Shown here: positions 38,182-50,300 of the stretch, piece after piece | Position numbering within the stretch: position 1 is the first letter of the stretch | Layout: every line of letters starts with the position of its first letter | NCBI RefSeq assembly: GCF_003201605.1 | Contig: NZ_QJJR01000005.1 | Span: 62,001 to 126,000, forward strand | DNA: 64,000 bases | Direction of reading: 5' to 3' | Source of the DNA: Streptohalobacillus salinus | GTDB lineage: Bacteria > Bacillota > Bacilli > Bacillales > Amphibacillaceae | The notes under the pieces: generated by a model | Told to the model about the DNA's origin: nothing | The model's database searches: none | Seen by the model: the letters and a program-made list of their open reading frames with translations, nothing else | Program-made: the position numbers and the translations under genes

Positions 38182-39930
38182 TTAAGAATCGATTACAATT
38201 TGCACATTGATCCATTCTCTTACACTATTAATTAAATAAATAGCCTCAGCTTCTTTTACATCATCAAATGAAATGACTTTTTCGGAAATTTTACCTTCCC
38301 GAAGTAAGTGTTGTCGATAGACACCAGCAAGGAGACCTGATGCAACGGGTGGTGTAAAATACTGATCGCCTTGTTTAATAACTAGATTTCCGATTGTAAA
38401 CTCTGTCACCTCATTTGCATCATTATAGAGAAGTGTAGCATAATTACCAGCTTCATCCCGTGCAACACTTTGATAAATATCGCGTTTAGTCGTTTTATGA
38501 TAAAAGAAAATATTATGTTTATCAATGGGGTGCTTTGCTAAGTAACACTTCACTTGTGTTGGTGTCACTTCTAACGCTGATGCTTCTATGTTTACTTTGC
38601 CTGATTGGTCAAGCAAGAGGCGTACTTTATAGTCGCCTTTGATGAAAGGTTGCTTAAAGCTTTCGAGTTGTTTACAAACAAGTTTTTCATCATATGGATA
38701 ATTAAAATAGCTGGCTGACACCTTCAATCGATGTAAGTGTTCACTCAAAAGTGTATAAGTACCATTTTCAAGCTTTATCGACTCCAATAACTGCACCGGC
38801 GCTTCTCTAACTGTTAACACCTTTGCTTTCGTGCGCAGTTCTTCATATTCTCCCGCGCTGGTTGAATCCCAGGTAATACCTCCACCAACACCATAGGTCG
38901 CCGTGTGGTTCTCTTCATCAATCACAACAGTCCGAATAGGCACATTAAATATTGCTTCGTTGTCAGGTGTGATATAACCAATGGCACCACAGTAAACATC
39001 ACGTGATCCCTCTTCTAATTGACTGATAATCGACATTGTTTTAATTTTCGGGGCACCTGTAACAGAGCCGCAAGGAAATAATGCTTCGAACCAGTCAAAC
39101 GGTGTTGTTTCTGACTTAAGAGTCGCTTCAATTGTCGAAGTCATCTGATGAACCGTTGGGTAAGATTCAACCGTAAGTTGCTTAGTTACATGCACCGATC
39201 CTTCTTTAGCAATACGTCCCATATCATTTCTTAGTAGATCAACAATCATCAAATTCTCTGCACGCTCTTTATCAGAATTAACTAGAAATGCCTTGTTCAA
39301 GGCATCTTCGGCTTCTGTTTTTCCCCGTTTTACTGTTCCTTTCATTGGACGCGTCGTTAGCATTTGTTGGTTCACTTCAAAGAAAAGCTCCGGTGATAAA
39401 GAAAGAATCTTCCAACGTCCCAAATCTAAGTAACTTGAGTAGTGCGCCTGTTGTTTAGATTTCAAATGTTGGTAATACCGATAACTATTCCCCTTAAATT
39501 GAGCATTCATACGCGTTGTATAATTTACTTGATACGTATCACCAGCTTTAATGGCCGCTTTAATGGCATCAATTCGCGTTTGAAAACGTTGATAACTCAT
39601 CGCTATTTTCCAATCACTTACTTGATAAGCTTGACCATCATCAAGTGTATGAGCGGTTACTTCTGTTGGCTTTTTAAAACGTCCAAACCACATCAAAGGC
39701 ATGGATGGCTCATGATTTACTCTCAAGTGCTGATCAAATGCCGGCGCTGCTTCATAGGAAAGATATCCTGCAAGATAATCCCCTGACTCTGTAGCTGCAT
39801 GCATCTTTTTTAATAAAGGCTTTACCTCGTTAATATCATTTGTTGTGAAAACTTCAACAGGATCTCGAAAGGATAATGCTCGTTTTTCTTTATTTATTGA
39901 TTGAAAATCAAATATTAATGTTGCAACCAA
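38182..39930 (-). CDS. pabB: Aminodeoxychorismate synthase component I fused to aminodeoxychorismate lyase
   Basis: A 582-residue fusion. Residues 1-370 are a chorismate-binding PabB domain (GDTYQVNYTTRM, RPMKGTVKRG, CGSVTGAPK, GGGITWDSTSAGEYEE). Residues 380-582 are a class IV PLP-dependent lyase (PabC). Together they would make 4-aminobenzoate for folate from chorismate and ammonia or a separate PabA amidotransferase, which is not encoded here. The frame begins at GTG 39939, but AGAGGTG around that codon is the ribosome binding site, so the TTG at 39930 is taken. It is inserted between hprK and the yvlD-like gene compared with B. subtilis. Confidence 0.88.
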   Translation of the reverse strand: MVATLIFDFQSINKEKRALSFRDPVEVFTTNDINEVKPLLKKMHAATESGDYLAGYLSYEAAPAFDQHLRVNHEPSMPLMWFGRFKKPTEVTAHTLDDGQAYQVSDWKIAMSYQRFQTRIDAIKAAIKAGDTYQVNYTTRMNAQFKGNSYRYYQHLKSKQQAHYSSYLDLGRWKILSLSPELFFEVNQQMLTTRPMKGTVKRGKTEAEDALNKAFLVNSDKERAENLMIVDLLRNDMGRIAKEGSVHVTKQLTVESYPTVHQMTSTIEATLKSETTPFDWFEALFPCGSVTGAPKIKTMSIISQLEEGSRDVYCGAIGYITPDNEAIFNVPIRTVVIDEENHTATYGVGGGITWDSTSAGEYEELRTKAKVLTVREAPVQLLESIKLENGTYTLLSEHLHRLKVSASYFNYPYDEKLVCKQLESFKQPFIKGDYKVRLLLDQSGKVNIEASALEVTPTQVKCYLAKHPIDKHNIFFYHKTTKRDIYQSVARDEAGNYATLLYNDANEVTEFTIGNLVIKQGDQYFTPPVASGLLAGVYRQHLLREGKISEKVISFDDVKEAEAIYLINSVREWINVQIVIDS

Positions 39931-39994
39931 ACCAAACACCTCTTTAGTAAAATAATACTACATCTCTGATATTACCAAAAGTTTTAATTATCCA

Positions 39995-40030
39995 CCATAA
40001 AAAAGCGTGGAGCATTTGCTCCACACTTTT
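39995..40030 (-). terminator. Terminator of the uvrB-uvrA-yvlC-yvlD stretch
   Basis: GTGGAGC (40007-40013) pairs with GCTCCAC (40018-40024), continued outside one mismatch by AAAAG/CTTTT. TTTTTTATGG follows on the minus strand. It begins at the stop codon of the phage-holin-family gene. Confidence 0.8.
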
Positions 40031-40370
40031 AATCGTTTAATCCTTTTTCTAACACCATATGGATAATCGAGATCACAATGCTTGCTAAAATTGCTACGCC
40101 AAACCCTTCAATGACAAAGCTTGATCCAAGAATTGCTTGCGTGAGCATTAAGGTAATTGCGTTTATCACAAACATAAATAATCCAAGTGATAAAATTGTA
40201 ATCGGTAGTGTCAATACAACCAAGATCGGCTTAACAATCACATTTAATACCGATAAAATAAAGGCCGCTAGCACTGCTATCCAAAACGATTCAATATAGA
40301 AACCGTCAAAAAGGAAAGCAGCTGTTACAATAGCTAATCCGTCTAAGAGTAATGAAATAATCCATTTCAT
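40029..40370 (-). CDS. Phage-holin-family (DUF360) membrane protein, YvlD-like
   Basis: A 113-residue protein with four hydrophobic segments covering most of its length. It belongs to the YvlD/phage holin 4 superfamily of Bacilli, which is not phage-derived in practice. B. subtilis yvlD lies in the same order next to yvlC and uvrA. It follows the PspC gene by 3 bases. Likely envelope-stress related; no direct function known. Confidence 0.82.
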   Translation of the reverse strand: MKWIISLLLDGLAIVTAAFLFDGFYIESFWIAVLAAFILSVLNVIVKPILVVLTLPITILSLGLFMFVINAITLMLTQAILGSSFVIEGFGVAILASIVISIIHMVLEKGLND

Positions 40371-40373
40371 AAA

Positions 40374-40571
40374 TTAATACACATCACTTTTCGGAATAAT
40401 CATTGCTGCAGCAATATACAAAATTGTGAATGGAAGGCCAGCAGTGAATATAAGCAAGACTACAAAGATTAACCGTAATAACGTGGCATCCATATTCATA
40501 TACTCAGCTAAACCACCTAGCACACCAGCTAACATCACATCATTATTTGAACGATATAATTTTTTAGACAT
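40374..40571 (-). CDS. PspC domain protein, YvlC-like
   Basis: A 65-residue protein matching the PspC motif: KLYRSNNDVMLAGVLGGLAE near the N terminus, YMNMDATLLRLIFVVL, then a single hydrophobic segment. PspC-type proteins sense or relay membrane stress. Its neighbours yvlD-like and uvrA match the B. subtilis order. Confidence 0.88.
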   Translation of the reverse strand: MSKKLYRSNNDVMLAGVLGGLAEYMNMDATLLRLIFVVLLIFTAGLPFTILYIAAAMIIPKSDVY

Positions 40572-40643
40572 ATTAATCCCTCCGTTTTTTCAATAGCATT
40601 TACTTCTACTTCTATTTATTCCTTGTTTCACTCGACTTGAAAC

Positions 40644-43475
40644 CTATTTTTGTTGGCGAGCTAAAATCGGCTTTAAGTATTGGCCGGTGTATGACTCAGA
40701 AACCTCCGCTACTTGCTCAGGTGTTCCTGTAGCAACAATTGTTCCTCCTCGATCGCCACCTTCAGGTCCTAGATCAATGATGTAATCACATGTTTTTATT
40801 ACATCAAGGTTGTGTTCTATGATAAGCACAGTATCACCATTATCAACAATACGTTGCAATACTTTTAAAAGTCGAGAAATGTCGTCGACGTGTAATCCCG
40901 TTGTTGGTTCATCAAGAATGTAGAATGACTTACCATTTGAACGTTTGTGCAATTCACTAGCAAGCTTCACTCGCTGAGCTTCACCACCTGAAAGTGTCGT
41001 AGCTGGCTGTCCGAGTTTAACATAACCAAGACCTACATCGTAAAGGGTCTGTAACTTACGTTTAATTTTCGGAATATTTTTAAAGAACTCAACGGACTCC
41101 TCAATTGTCATCGCTAGCACATCCGCAATATTTTTCCCTTTATACTTTACTTCTAATGTTTCACGGTTATACCGCTTCCCATCACAAACTTCACAAGGAA
41201 CATACACATCAGGCAGGAAGTGCATCTCAATTTTAATGATACCATCACCCTTACATGCTTCACAACGCCCACCTTTCACGTTAAAGCTGAAGCGTCCCTT
41301 TTTGTATCCACGTATTTTCGCTTCGTTTGTTTGACTGTAGACATCACGTATATCGTCAAAAACCCCTGTATATGTCGCTGGGTTGGACCGTGGGGTCCGT
41401 CCAATTGGTGACTGGTCAATATCAATCACTTTTTCTAGGTGTTCATAACCAGTCATCGATTTGTGTTTACCGGCTTTTCGCTTTGCACGATTTAAAACAG
41501 TTGCAAGTTTTTGATGAATAATCTGATTAACTAATGTACTCTTCCCTGAACCAGACACACCTGTGACAGCAGTCATGATACCGATCGGAATTGACACGTC
41601 AATATCCTTCAAGTTATTCTCAGTTGCACCTTTCACCACTAATAAACGTTCATCCGGTTTGAGGCGCGCTTGCGGTAACGGTATTTCTTTTTTACCAGCT
41701 AAATACTGACCTGTTAGAGATTCTTTAACTTTCATGACTTGCTTAGGTGTCCCTTGAGCTACAATTTCACCACCGTGTTCACCAGCCCCTGGCCCAATGT
41801 CTATTAAGTGATCCGCTGCCAACATGGTATCTTCATCATGTTCAACGACAATCAAGGTATTCCCTAAATCACGCATACCTTTTAAGGTCGCAATTAATCG
41901 ATCATTGTCACGTTGATGTAATCCAATTGATGGCTCATCAAGGACATAAAGTACCCCTGTTAGTTTTGAACCGATTTGTGTAGCTAAGCGAATCCGTTGT
42001 GCCTCACCACCAGATAGCGTACCTGCCATTCGATTTAAGGTCAAATAATCCAGGCCAACATTAAGTAAAAATGTTAAGCGAGCATCTAATTCTTTAAGAA
42101 TCATCTTACCGATTTCTGCTTCTTGTGCTGATAATTCAAGGGTATTAAAGTAGTTGAGTGCTTCAGTTACTGAAAAGCGTGTCACTTCCCCGATGTGTTT
42201 TCCATTAATAAATACAGCGCGCGCCTCTTCGTTAAGACGATACCCGGCACACGTTGGACAATCTTTCTCCGACATGTATTTCTCCATTTGTTCTCTAATA
42301 AAGTCAGATGACGTTTCTCTAAACCGACGCTCAATATTGTTGAGTACACCTTCAAAATTAATATGGGTATCGCGACTCATCCCATAGTCGTTCTCATATT
42401 TAAAGTGAATTTTTTCTCTGCCACTACCTTTTAAAATTTTCTTTAAATCTTTTTTTGCTAATTCATTGACGGGGGTGTCCATATCAATTCCATAATGATC
42501 ACACACGCTCTTCAGCAGTTGCGGATAGTACTGTGAGCTTGTAGGTTGCCACGCAAGAATAGCACCTTCATTTAAAGATAAAGAACGGTCTGGAATCACA
42601 AGGTCTTCATCAACTTCTTTTTTATGACCAAGTCCGTCACAGGTTGGGCATGCACCGTAAGGAGCATTAAAAGAAAAGAGTCGCGGCTCGAGTTCACTTA
42701 TTGAGAAGCCACACTCTGGACAAGCATGGCGTTCATTAAATTTCAATTCAGCACCGTCAATTACATCAACGATAAGCTGGCCATCACCTAATTTAAGTGC
42801 CGCTTCAACAGAATCACTTAACCGGGCTCGGATGCCTTCTTTAATCACAATTCGGTCGACGACAACCTCAATCGTATGTTTTTTAGTCTTTTCTAACACG
42901 ATATCATCTGTGATTTCCATCATTTCTCCGTTTACTTTCAAACGCACATACCCTTCTTTTTGCAGTTGTTCCAGTACTTTTGTATGTTCACCTTTGCGCC
43001 CTGAAATAACTGGTGCTAAAACTTGAATCTTAGTGCGTTCTTCAAGTTCTAAAATACGATTAACCATCTCTTCGACACTTTGCGAAGAGATTTCAATCCC
43101 GTGAATCGGACAAATCGGATGTCCAATTCTCGCCCATAACAAACGCATATAATCATATATTTCGGTGACAGTTGCGACGGTCGACCGTGGATTGTTACTC
43201 GTTGTTTTTTGATCGATTGAAATAGCCGGTGATAGCCCCTCGATTAAATCCACATCTGGTTTGTCCATCTGCCCTAAAAACTGACGTGCATAAGCAGACA
43301 AAGATTCGACGTAGCGACGTTGGCCCTCTGCATAGATTGTATCAAAAGCAAGTGATGACTTCCCTGATCCTGATAGACCGGTTAAAACAATCAGTTTTTC
43401 TTTTGGGATTTCAATATCAATATTTTTTAAGTTATGGGCGCGCGCGCCCTTTATCGTTATATTCTTCGTTGCCAC
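40644..43475 (-). CDS. uvrA: Excinuclease ABC subunit A
   Basis: A 943-residue damage-recognition ATPase with two ABC modules (Walker [10 protein letters not shown] and GVSGSGKST; signatures TLSGGEAQR twice). Two zinc fingers are visible: CPEC/CPTC near residues 253-279 and CEAC/CEVC near 740-766. It loads UvrB at bulky DNA lesions. It follows uvrB by 6 bases. Confidence 0.97.
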   Translation of the reverse strand: MATKNITIKGARAHNLKNIDIEIPKEKLIVLTGLSGSGKSSLAFDTIYAEGQRRYVESLSAYARQFLGQMDKPDVDLIEGLSPAISIDQKTTSNNPRSTVATVTEIYDYMRLLWARIGHPICPIHGIEISSQSVEEMVNRILELEERTKIQVLAPVISGRKGEHTKVLEQLQKEGYVRLKVNGEMMEITDDIVLEKTKKHTIEVVVDRIVIKEGIRARLSDSVEAALKLGDGQLIVDVIDGAELKFNERHACPECGFSISELEPRLFSFNAPYGACPTCDGLGHKKEVDEDLVIPDRSLSLNEGAILAWQPTSSQYYPQLLKSVCDHYGIDMDTPVNELAKKDLKKILKGSGREKIHFKYENDYGMSRDTHINFEGVLNNIERRFRETSSDFIREQMEKYMSEKDCPTCAGYRLNEEARAVFINGKHIGEVTRFSVTEALNYFNTLELSAQEAEIGKMILKELDARLTFLLNVGLDYLTLNRMAGTLSGGEAQRIRLATQIGSKLTGVLYVLDEPSIGLHQRDNDRLIATLKGMRDLGNTLIVVEHDEDTMLAADHLIDIGPGAGEHGGEIVAQGTPKQVMKVKESLTGQYLAGKKEIPLPQARLKPDERLLVVKGATENNLKDIDVSIPIGIMTAVTGVSGSGKSTLVNQIIHQKLATVLNRAKRKAGKHKSMTGYEHLEKVIDIDQSPIGRTPRSNPATYTGVFDDIRDVYSQTNEAKIRGYKKGRFSFNVKGGRCEACKGDGIIKIEMHFLPDVYVPCEVCDGKRYNRETLEVKYKGKNIADVLAMTIEESVEFFKNIPKIKRKLQTLYDVGLGYVKLGQPATTLSGGEAQRVKLASELHKRSNGKSFYILDEPTTGLHVDDISRLLKVLQRIVDNGDTVLIIEHNLDVIKTCDYIIDLGPEGGDRGGTIVATGTPEQVAEVSESYTGQYLKPILARQQK

Positions 43476-43481
43476 TTACTT

Positions 43482-45464
43482 TCACTCCCCTGATTTCAGT
43501 TCAAGAACTAAGTCCCTTAGCTCTGCAGCTTTTTCAAAGTTTAAATCTTTTGCTGCTTGTTTCATATCATGTTCCATTTGTTCAATCAACTGCTTAATCT
43601 CTTGTTTTGTCATATCCTTAACACTTTTGTCTATCGCCGGGCGACTTTCGGCATCTTCTGATTCAATCGTCGCTCGGATCACATCACGAATTTCTTTGTT
43701 GATTGTCGTTGGTGTAATGCCATGTTTTTCATTGTATGCGATTTGCTTCTCACGACGCCGTTCTGTTTCATCAATCGCTCGACGCATTGAATCTGTAATC
43801 CGATCCGCATACATGATCACTTGACCGTTCTGATTTCTTGCAGCTCGACCCATTGTTTGAATTAACGCTCGATCTGATCGTAAGAAACCTTCTTTATCTG
43901 CGTCAAGAATTGCTACAAGCGACACTTCAGGTAAATCAATACCTTCCCTTAACAGATTTATTCCGATTAATACATCATACTTACCGACTCTAAGATCACG
44001 AATAATTTCAATCCGTTCAAGTGTCTTAATCTCAGAATGCAAGTAAGCAACTTTAATACCAATTTCTTTTAAATAATCCGTTAAATTCTCTGACATTTTT
44101 TTCGTTAGTGTTGTTATTAAGACGCGTTCATTACGCTTTTCTCTTCGATGTATTTCATGAATAAGGTTATCAATTTGTCCTTCAATTGGACGTACTTCAA
44201 CTTCTGGATCTAATAATCCCGTTGGTCGAATGATTTGCTCAATCATTTCTGGTGTATGCTCAAGTTCATATGGTCCAGGCGTTGCTGAAACAAAAATCAT
44301 CTGGTGTGCCTTTTCTTCAAATTCAGTAAAAGTTAACGGACGATTATCTAATGCTGAAGGTAGCCTGAAGCCGTGGTCAACAAGAACTTGCTTTCTTGCT
44401 TTATCCCCGTTGAACATGCCTCGAATTTGTGGTAGCGACACGTGCGACTCATCAACAACAATCAAAAAGTCATCTGGAAAATAATCAATCAATGTATAAG
44501 GTGTTGAGCCTGGCTCTCTTAACGTTAAGTGGCGCGAATAGTTTTCAATTCCACTACAAAAACCCATCTCTTCCATCATCTCTAGGTCATAACGGGTTCG
44601 TTGTTCAATCCGTTGTGCTTCTAACAATTTATTATGATCCTGAAAATATTTGAGTTGCTCCTCAAGTTCTTTTTCAATATTCTTCATCGCAATCTTTAGT
44701 TTATCTTCACCTGTTACGAAGTGAGATGCTGGAAAGATTGCAATATGCTCACGGTCACCAAGTAATTCACCTGTTAATGCATCAACTTCTCGAATCCGGT
44801 CAATCTCATCGCCAAAGAATTCAATCCGCACGCACTGCTCTTCACGTGATGCCGGAATAATTTCAATTGAATCCCCTCTTACCCGAAATGTCCCACGCTG
44901 AAAATCGATATCATTTCTCGCGTACTGAATATCGACAAGTTCTCTTAACAGTTGATCCCGTTCTTTCTCCATTCCCGTTCGAAGTGAAAGCACCTGTTTA
45001 CGGTATTCTTCTGGTGAACCTAAACCATATATACACGATACACTTGCGACAACGAGCACATCTTCACGTTCAAATAATGAGGATGTCGCTGAGTGTCGTA
45101 ATTTATCAATTTCATCATTGATTGATGCATCTTTTTCAATGAATGTATCTGTTGAAGGAACATAAGCTTCGGGTTGATAATAATCATAGTAGCTAACAAA
45201 ATATTCGACCGCATTATTAGGGAAAAATTCTTTAAACTCACTGTATAACTGCCCGGCAAGCGTTTTATTGTGTGCAATAACAAGCGTCGGTTTCTTTACT
45301 TCTGTCACGACGTTCGATACGGTAAATGTTTTCCCTGTACCAGTGGCACCAAGTAATGTTTGTGCACGCTTATTGTCATTTACGCCCTTTACTAATGCTT
45401 CAATCGCTTTAGGTTGATCCCCAGCTGGTTGATAATTTGATACAAGTTCAAATGATTGTCCCAT
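43482..45464 (-). CDS. uvrB: Excinuclease ABC subunit B
   Basis: A 660-residue helicase-like repair protein. Walker [10 protein letters not shown] (about residues 39-47), the beta-hairpin [15 protein letters not shown] and a C-terminal UVR motif (residues 620-658, [20 protein letters not shown]) are present. It verifies damage and recruits UvrC (not in the window). It heads the uvrB-uvrA unit. Confidence 0.97.
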   Translation of the reverse strand: MGQSFELVSNYQPAGDQPKAIEALVKGVNDNKRAQTLLGATGTGKTFTVSNVVTEVKKPTLVIAHNKTLAGQLYSEFKEFFPNNAVEYFVSYYDYYQPEAYVPSTDTFIEKDASINDEIDKLRHSATSSLFEREDVLVVASVSCIYGLGSPEEYRKQVLSLRTGMEKERDQLLRELVDIQYARNDIDFQRGTFRVRGDSIEIIPASREEQCVRIEFFGDEIDRIREVDALTGELLGDREHIAIFPASHFVTGEDKLKIAMKNIEKELEEQLKYFQDHNKLLEAQRIEQRTRYDLEMMEEMGFCSGIENYSRHLTLREPGSTPYTLIDYFPDDFLIVVDESHVSLPQIRGMFNGDKARKQVLVDHGFRLPSALDNRPLTFTEFEEKAHQMIFVSATPGPYELEHTPEMIEQIIRPTGLLDPEVEVRPIEGQIDNLIHEIHRREKRNERVLITTLTKKMSENLTDYLKEIGIKVAYLHSEIKTLERIEIIRDLRVGKYDVLIGINLLREGIDLPEVSLVAILDADKEGFLRSDRALIQTMGRAARNQNGQVIMYADRITDSMRRAIDETERRREKQIAYNEKHGITPTTINKEIRDVIRATIESEDAESRPAIDKSVKDMTKQEIKQLIEQMEHDMKQAAKDLNFEKAAELRDLVLELKSGE

Positions 45465-45570
45465 CTACATTCCTCCGTTCTCTACCTATCCTTTTTCCTT
45501 ATCCGTTTAATTGTAAACCTATTATACACAATGCGTCCAAAAAAAGCGAACAAACATTCTTGCAGAGGAT

Positions 45571-45609
45571 GAAGAAAAAGACTTTGGGACCTTTGGTCCT
45601 AAAGTCTTT
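45571..45609 (-). terminator. Terminator of prfC
   Basis: AAAGACTTTGGGACC (45577-45591) pairs with GGTCCTAAAGTCTTT (45595-45609) with one G-T wobble and a 3-base loop. It overlaps the prfC stop. TTCTTC follows on the minus strand. Confidence 0.75.
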
Positions 45610-47197
45610 ACTCATATGCTTGATCATAAGTATTTACTTCAAATAAATCAATCAATTCAATATCATCATGTTTATCTTTAAACCAGTTTAAAGCAAATTG
45701 GTTTTTAAAGAGAACTAAAAATTGTCCTTCACGATCTTTTACCAACATATTACGTTCATCAAATAACGAAGAATCAACTTTATCATTGGTCAACCAGCGT
45801 GGAATCCGCTCACCAATCGACTCTAAGACAACATCTACATTATACTCGTATTTCATACGATGTTCAAACACTTGGTACTGCAATTCACCAACGGCTCCAA
45901 TAATATAATTCTCCATAGGATATGTTGTGAATAACTGTATCGCGCCTTCTTGTACCAACTGTTCGATCCCTTTTTTAAACTGTTTTGACTTCATGACATT
46001 TTTTGCAGTCACACGCTTAAATAATTCTGGTGGGAATTGAGGGAGTTCATCATATTGGAAGGAAGCTTTTCCTTCAAGTAAGGTGTCACCAATTCGGTAG
46101 ACGCCTGGATCGTATATACCAATAATATCTCCCGGATAAGCCTCATCAACTGTGCCCCTACTTGAAGCAACAAATTCTTGCGTTTGATTTAATTTAATTG
46201 TTTTACCTGTTCGCGGAAGGGTCACTGTCATACCGCGTTCAAACTTACCAGAACAAACGCGTAAAAAGGCGACACGATCGCGATGTTGTGGATTCATGTT
46301 CGCTTGAATTTTGAAGATAAAGCCAGAAAACGTTTCGTTATCTGGTGAAATCAGACCTTCAGTTGTCCGTCTTGCTTTAGGATTTGGAGCCATCTCGATA
46401 AATGTATCAAAGAAAGATTCGACACCAAACGGCGCCAAAGCACTACCGAAAAATACTGGCGTTTGCTCTCCGCGCAAGACTTTATCAAAATTAAAATCAT
46501 CGCCAGCTTCATTCAACAGCATTAACTCTTCTTCGGTTTCTTGATAAGTCGGATGATTCGTCAAGGCTTCATTGCTTCCTTGACGTAATTCCTCTAACGG
46601 TAGATAAGTTTCTTCTTCTTGACCATTAAATTTAATGAATTGATCATGATAACGATCAAAAATCCCTAAGAATCGTTTCCCCATACCAGCTGGCCAGTTC
46701 ATTGGATATGTTTCAATCTCTAATACCTCTTCAATTTGTTCGAGAAGACTTAACGGATCACGGCCTTCACGGTCTAATTTATTGATAAAGGTAAAGATTG
46801 GAATACCACGCATTTTACACACTTTGAAAAGCTTAATCGTTTGCGCTTCAATTCCTTTTGTTGCATCAATAATCATTACTACGCTATCTACTGCCGTCAA
46901 CGTCCGGTAAGTATCTTCACTAAAATCTTCGTGCCCAGGGGTATCAAGAATATTCACTTTGTAGTCTTTATAAGGGAAGTTCATTACACTGGAAGTAACT
47001 GAGATTCCTCTTTGTTTTTCGATTTCCATCCAGTCAGACGTCGCAAATTTCCCAGATTTTTTCCCTTTTACTGTTCCTGCTTCTCGAATCAGTTGACCAA
47101 ACATCAGTAATCGTTCTGTCATCGTCGTTTTACCCGCATCCGGGTGAGAAATAATCGCAAATGTTTTTCGTTTATCTACTTCTTGTTTTATATTCAT
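45608..47197 (-). CDS. prfC: Peptide chain release factor 3
   Basis: A 529-residue GTPase that recycles RF1/RF2 after termination. G motifs [20 protein letters not shown] and [10 protein letters not shown] are present, and the length matches RF3. ATG 47197 is chosen because TTGAGG lies before it. B. subtilis lacks a prfC at this place; here it diverges from the SNF2 gene and interrupts the uvrB-minJ order. Confidence 0.94.
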   Translation of the reverse strand: MNIKQEVDKRKTFAIISHPDAGKTTMTERLLMFGQLIREAGTVKGKKSGKFATSDWMEIEKQRGISVTSSVMNFPYKDYKVNILDTPGHEDFSEDTYRTLTAVDSVVMIIDATKGIEAQTIKLFKVCKMRGIPIFTFINKLDREGRDPLSLLEQIEEVLEIETYPMNWPAGMGKRFLGIFDRYHDQFIKFNGQEEETYLPLEELRQGSNEALTNHPTYQETEEELMLLNEAGDDFNFDKVLRGEQTPVFFGSALAPFGVESFFDTFIEMAPNPKARRTTEGLISPDNETFSGFIFKIQANMNPQHRDRVAFLRVCSGKFERGMTVTLPRTGKTIKLNQTQEFVASSRGTVDEAYPGDIIGIYDPGVYRIGDTLLEGKASFQYDELPQFPPELFKRVTAKNVMKSKQFKKGIEQLVQEGAIQLFTTYPMENYIIGAVGELQYQVFEHRMKYEYNVDVVLESIGERIPRWLTNDKVDSSLFDERNMLVKDREGQFLVLFKNQFALNWFKDKHDDIELIDLFEVNTYDQAYE

Positions 47198-47323
47198 TGA
47201 TTGCCTCAATCCTTTATCTTGCAATTTTATATATTATTCAGTGTTAACGTAATCGAAAGTAGCATACTTTGTGATTTAAAGTCAACTTTTATTTCCATAA
47301 ATGAATCAATCCATTACTATTTT

Positions 47324-47332
47324 TGTTATAAT
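47324..47332 (+). promoter_or_regulatory. Extended -10 promoter for the SNF2 gene
   Basis: TGTTATAAT, a perfect -10 with TGn extension, lies 36 bases before the ATG at 47369. Confidence 0.55.
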
Positions 47333-47368
47333 GATAGAATAGCTATTTTTATGAGGGAGTCTTTACTT

Positions 47369-50300
47369 ATGTTAAATTTCCATTTAGAAACAAAAGATAT
47401 CATTAAAATCACAGGCCAGCGGTTTTATAAACGTGGTCTTGATTACTTTAAAAAAGGACGCGTCAAGAACTTAACTTATAATTCATCGATTCAATCATTT
47501 AGTGCTTCAATTAAAGGTGGCGACGCTTATGACGTTCGTATCTTCTTCTTTGAAGATGACGACTTAGAAGCTAGTTGTACGTGTCCAGCTTATCTGACGC
47601 ATTACACGTGTAAGCATATTGCTGCTGTATTATTGGCGATTCGCCAACATCAGCAACCTGATCAACAATTGGCAACCGTCGATTCCGAACCGATTGATCC
47701 TTTCCCCATGCGGATGATTGAAGCTTTTCAATCACTTGAACCATTAGTTAACGAAAAGGAGCTCCTTGAGGTTCATTATTTCCTGAAAGAAGTTCACCAA
47801 TCCATGAGTCGAGAAAGTCAATTTGAACTCGAGTTAAAGGTAGGAAAAGCTCAGCCTTTCATCGTCAAAGATATTCACACTTTCATTCATGATGTTCTGA
47901 ATAATAAAGAACACACCATCACTGACAAGTTCAAGTATAACCCTAGTAGTGATACCTTTACAAATAGAGACTGGCATATTTTCCAATTACTAAATAAAGC
48001 CATGCAGCACGATCAACAATACCTGTCTGATTACCTAACGCAAAAACAACGGGTTCAGGCAATCCCTGGATTCCTTATGGCCGAGTTACTCAGAAGCATC
48101 GAAAGCCAAACGCTAACCTTTACTAATGTCGCCCAAAAAAGCTTCTCTACCATTGAATGTCACAACCTTGATCAAGGCATCGAGGTAACCATTGACTATA
48201 GTGATGAAGGTGTTTATGTTATTGACTTTTCTTCGTTATTTGCTTATCACTACTTAACACATTATCACCTTCTCGTTAAGCATAACCAATTTTATGTATT
48301 GACAGACCAAGAATCGGAAACGCTTGAACGTTTATACGACTTACTTCCTTACCGTAAACGCGATCAATTTAAACTTTCTCGCGATAAGTTTAGTCACTTT
48401 CGAAGCTTTGTTATTCCTAAACTTGAGGAGGTTGCAACCGTTACTTACAGTACGCGCGCCCTCCATAGTTTTGAGATTAACGCGCTTGAAGTTATCATGA
48501 ACATCGAATTGATTGGAGAAAGTGTTAGTTTGGATCTGACCTTTAAATACGGTGAGCATATTTTTCATCCGAATGAAGATGTTAGCCATAGTGATCAAAC
48601 CTATGTCCGTAATATTAAAGAAGAACAAAGTTTATTACAGACCCTTAACCACCTTGGTTTCCACTACTTAAATCAACGCTATCAACTCTTTAAACAATCA
48701 GCAATTTATCATTTTATCATTGAATTGATTCCGATCTTCAAGGAACGTTACACCGTGCACTTATCGCAACCTGTCGAAGACATGATCAACGATGATGATT
48801 TACAATTTTTCACATCAGTTAATTACAATGATGATTCCGGCATGCTTGACATCGCTTTTGATATCGAAGGCATCAACGATGATGAGGTTAGTGATATTCT
48901 AGCTGCCTTAATTGAGAAAAAACGTTATCATCATGTGAAAGAGGGACGCCTCATTGACTTAAATGATGATGCCTTTGAACAATTTAAAAAATTCGCTGAA
49001 CAATTACATTTAAAAAAACAAGACCTTGCAGCCCAAGGGGTATCCGTCAGTCCTCATCGTACCTTACAGGTTGAAGAGGTATTTGAAGAACGGAAACAAT
49101 ACTCTGATTCGTTCAAATTGTTACTTAACGATTTAAAATTAAACACGCACGATCCTGAGCCTCTTCCTAAGGAGCTACAAGCGACTTTGCGTGATTATCA
49201 ACACACAGGGTTCCAATGGTTTAAAACCTTGGCACGGTACCGGTTAGGTGGTATCTTAGCTGATGAAATGGGCTTAGGTAAGACTCTGCAAGCCATCGCT
49301 TTTATGTTAAGTGAGAAAGCATTGGATGATTCTCGACCAAGTTTGGTTATTTCACCTTCTTCGCTAGTCTATAACTGGAAAAAAGAATTTGAAAAATTCG
49401 CACCCACGCTTACTGTTAAAGTGATTAGTGGCACACAAACACAACGACTTGAACAATTAAACAGTGAGAAAGTAGATGTTTGGATTACATCCTACCCACT
49501 ACTGAGAAAAGATATTAGTTTTTATCAGACACATTTGTTGGATCATTTTATTCTCGATGAAGCTCAAGCGATAAAAAATCATTTAACATTGACAGCAAAA
49601 GCCACCCGATTAATTAAGGCTAAATATCGCTTTGCTTTAAGCGGAACGCCAATTGAAAATCGCGTTGAAGAACTTTGGTCAATATTCCAAACCTTATCCC
49701 CGGGATTTTTAGGTTCGAAAAAGCAGTTTATTCATTTAGAGCGCGACTTAATGAAAAAAATGATTCGACCCTTTATTCTACGACGATTAAAAACTGATGT
49801 GTTAAAAGACCTTCCAGAGAAGTTCGAATTTGAAAAGTATGCTGAACTAACGAAAGAGCAAAAGCAGGTCTACCTTGGTTATGTTAAACGAATTGAACAG
49901 AAACTTACCCAACCTGGAAACGAAAACAATAAACTAGAGATTTTGGCAGGACTCACTCGCTTACGACAAATCTGTTGTCATCCTAAACTTTTCTTAGATA
50001 ATTATCAGGGGCATTCAGGCAAACTTGAATTATTTATGACGATTTTAAAACAACTACAAGAGGAAAACCGACGTGTGCTTATCTTTTCCCAATTCCCAAG
50101 TATGTTAAAGATTATCACTCAAGAAATCGAATCATTAAACTTAAACCATTTTTATTTAGACGGACAAACACCATCAAAAGAGCGGGTTGAAATGAGTGAA
50201 CGTTTTAATCAAGGAGAAAGAGATCTTTTTCTTATCTCGCTTAAAGCTGGAGGGACCGGTTTAAACTTAACCGGCGCCGATACGGTTATCTTATTCGATT

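Noticed and set aside
40029-40370. Phage holin family name suggesting prophage remains
   Set aside because: The protein is the YvlD-type housekeeping member beside PspC and uvrA; no phage genes are nearby.
43229-43597. 122-codon plus-strand frame across the uvrA-uvrB junction
   Set aside because: Antisense to two intact, coupled repair genes; no credible start signal.
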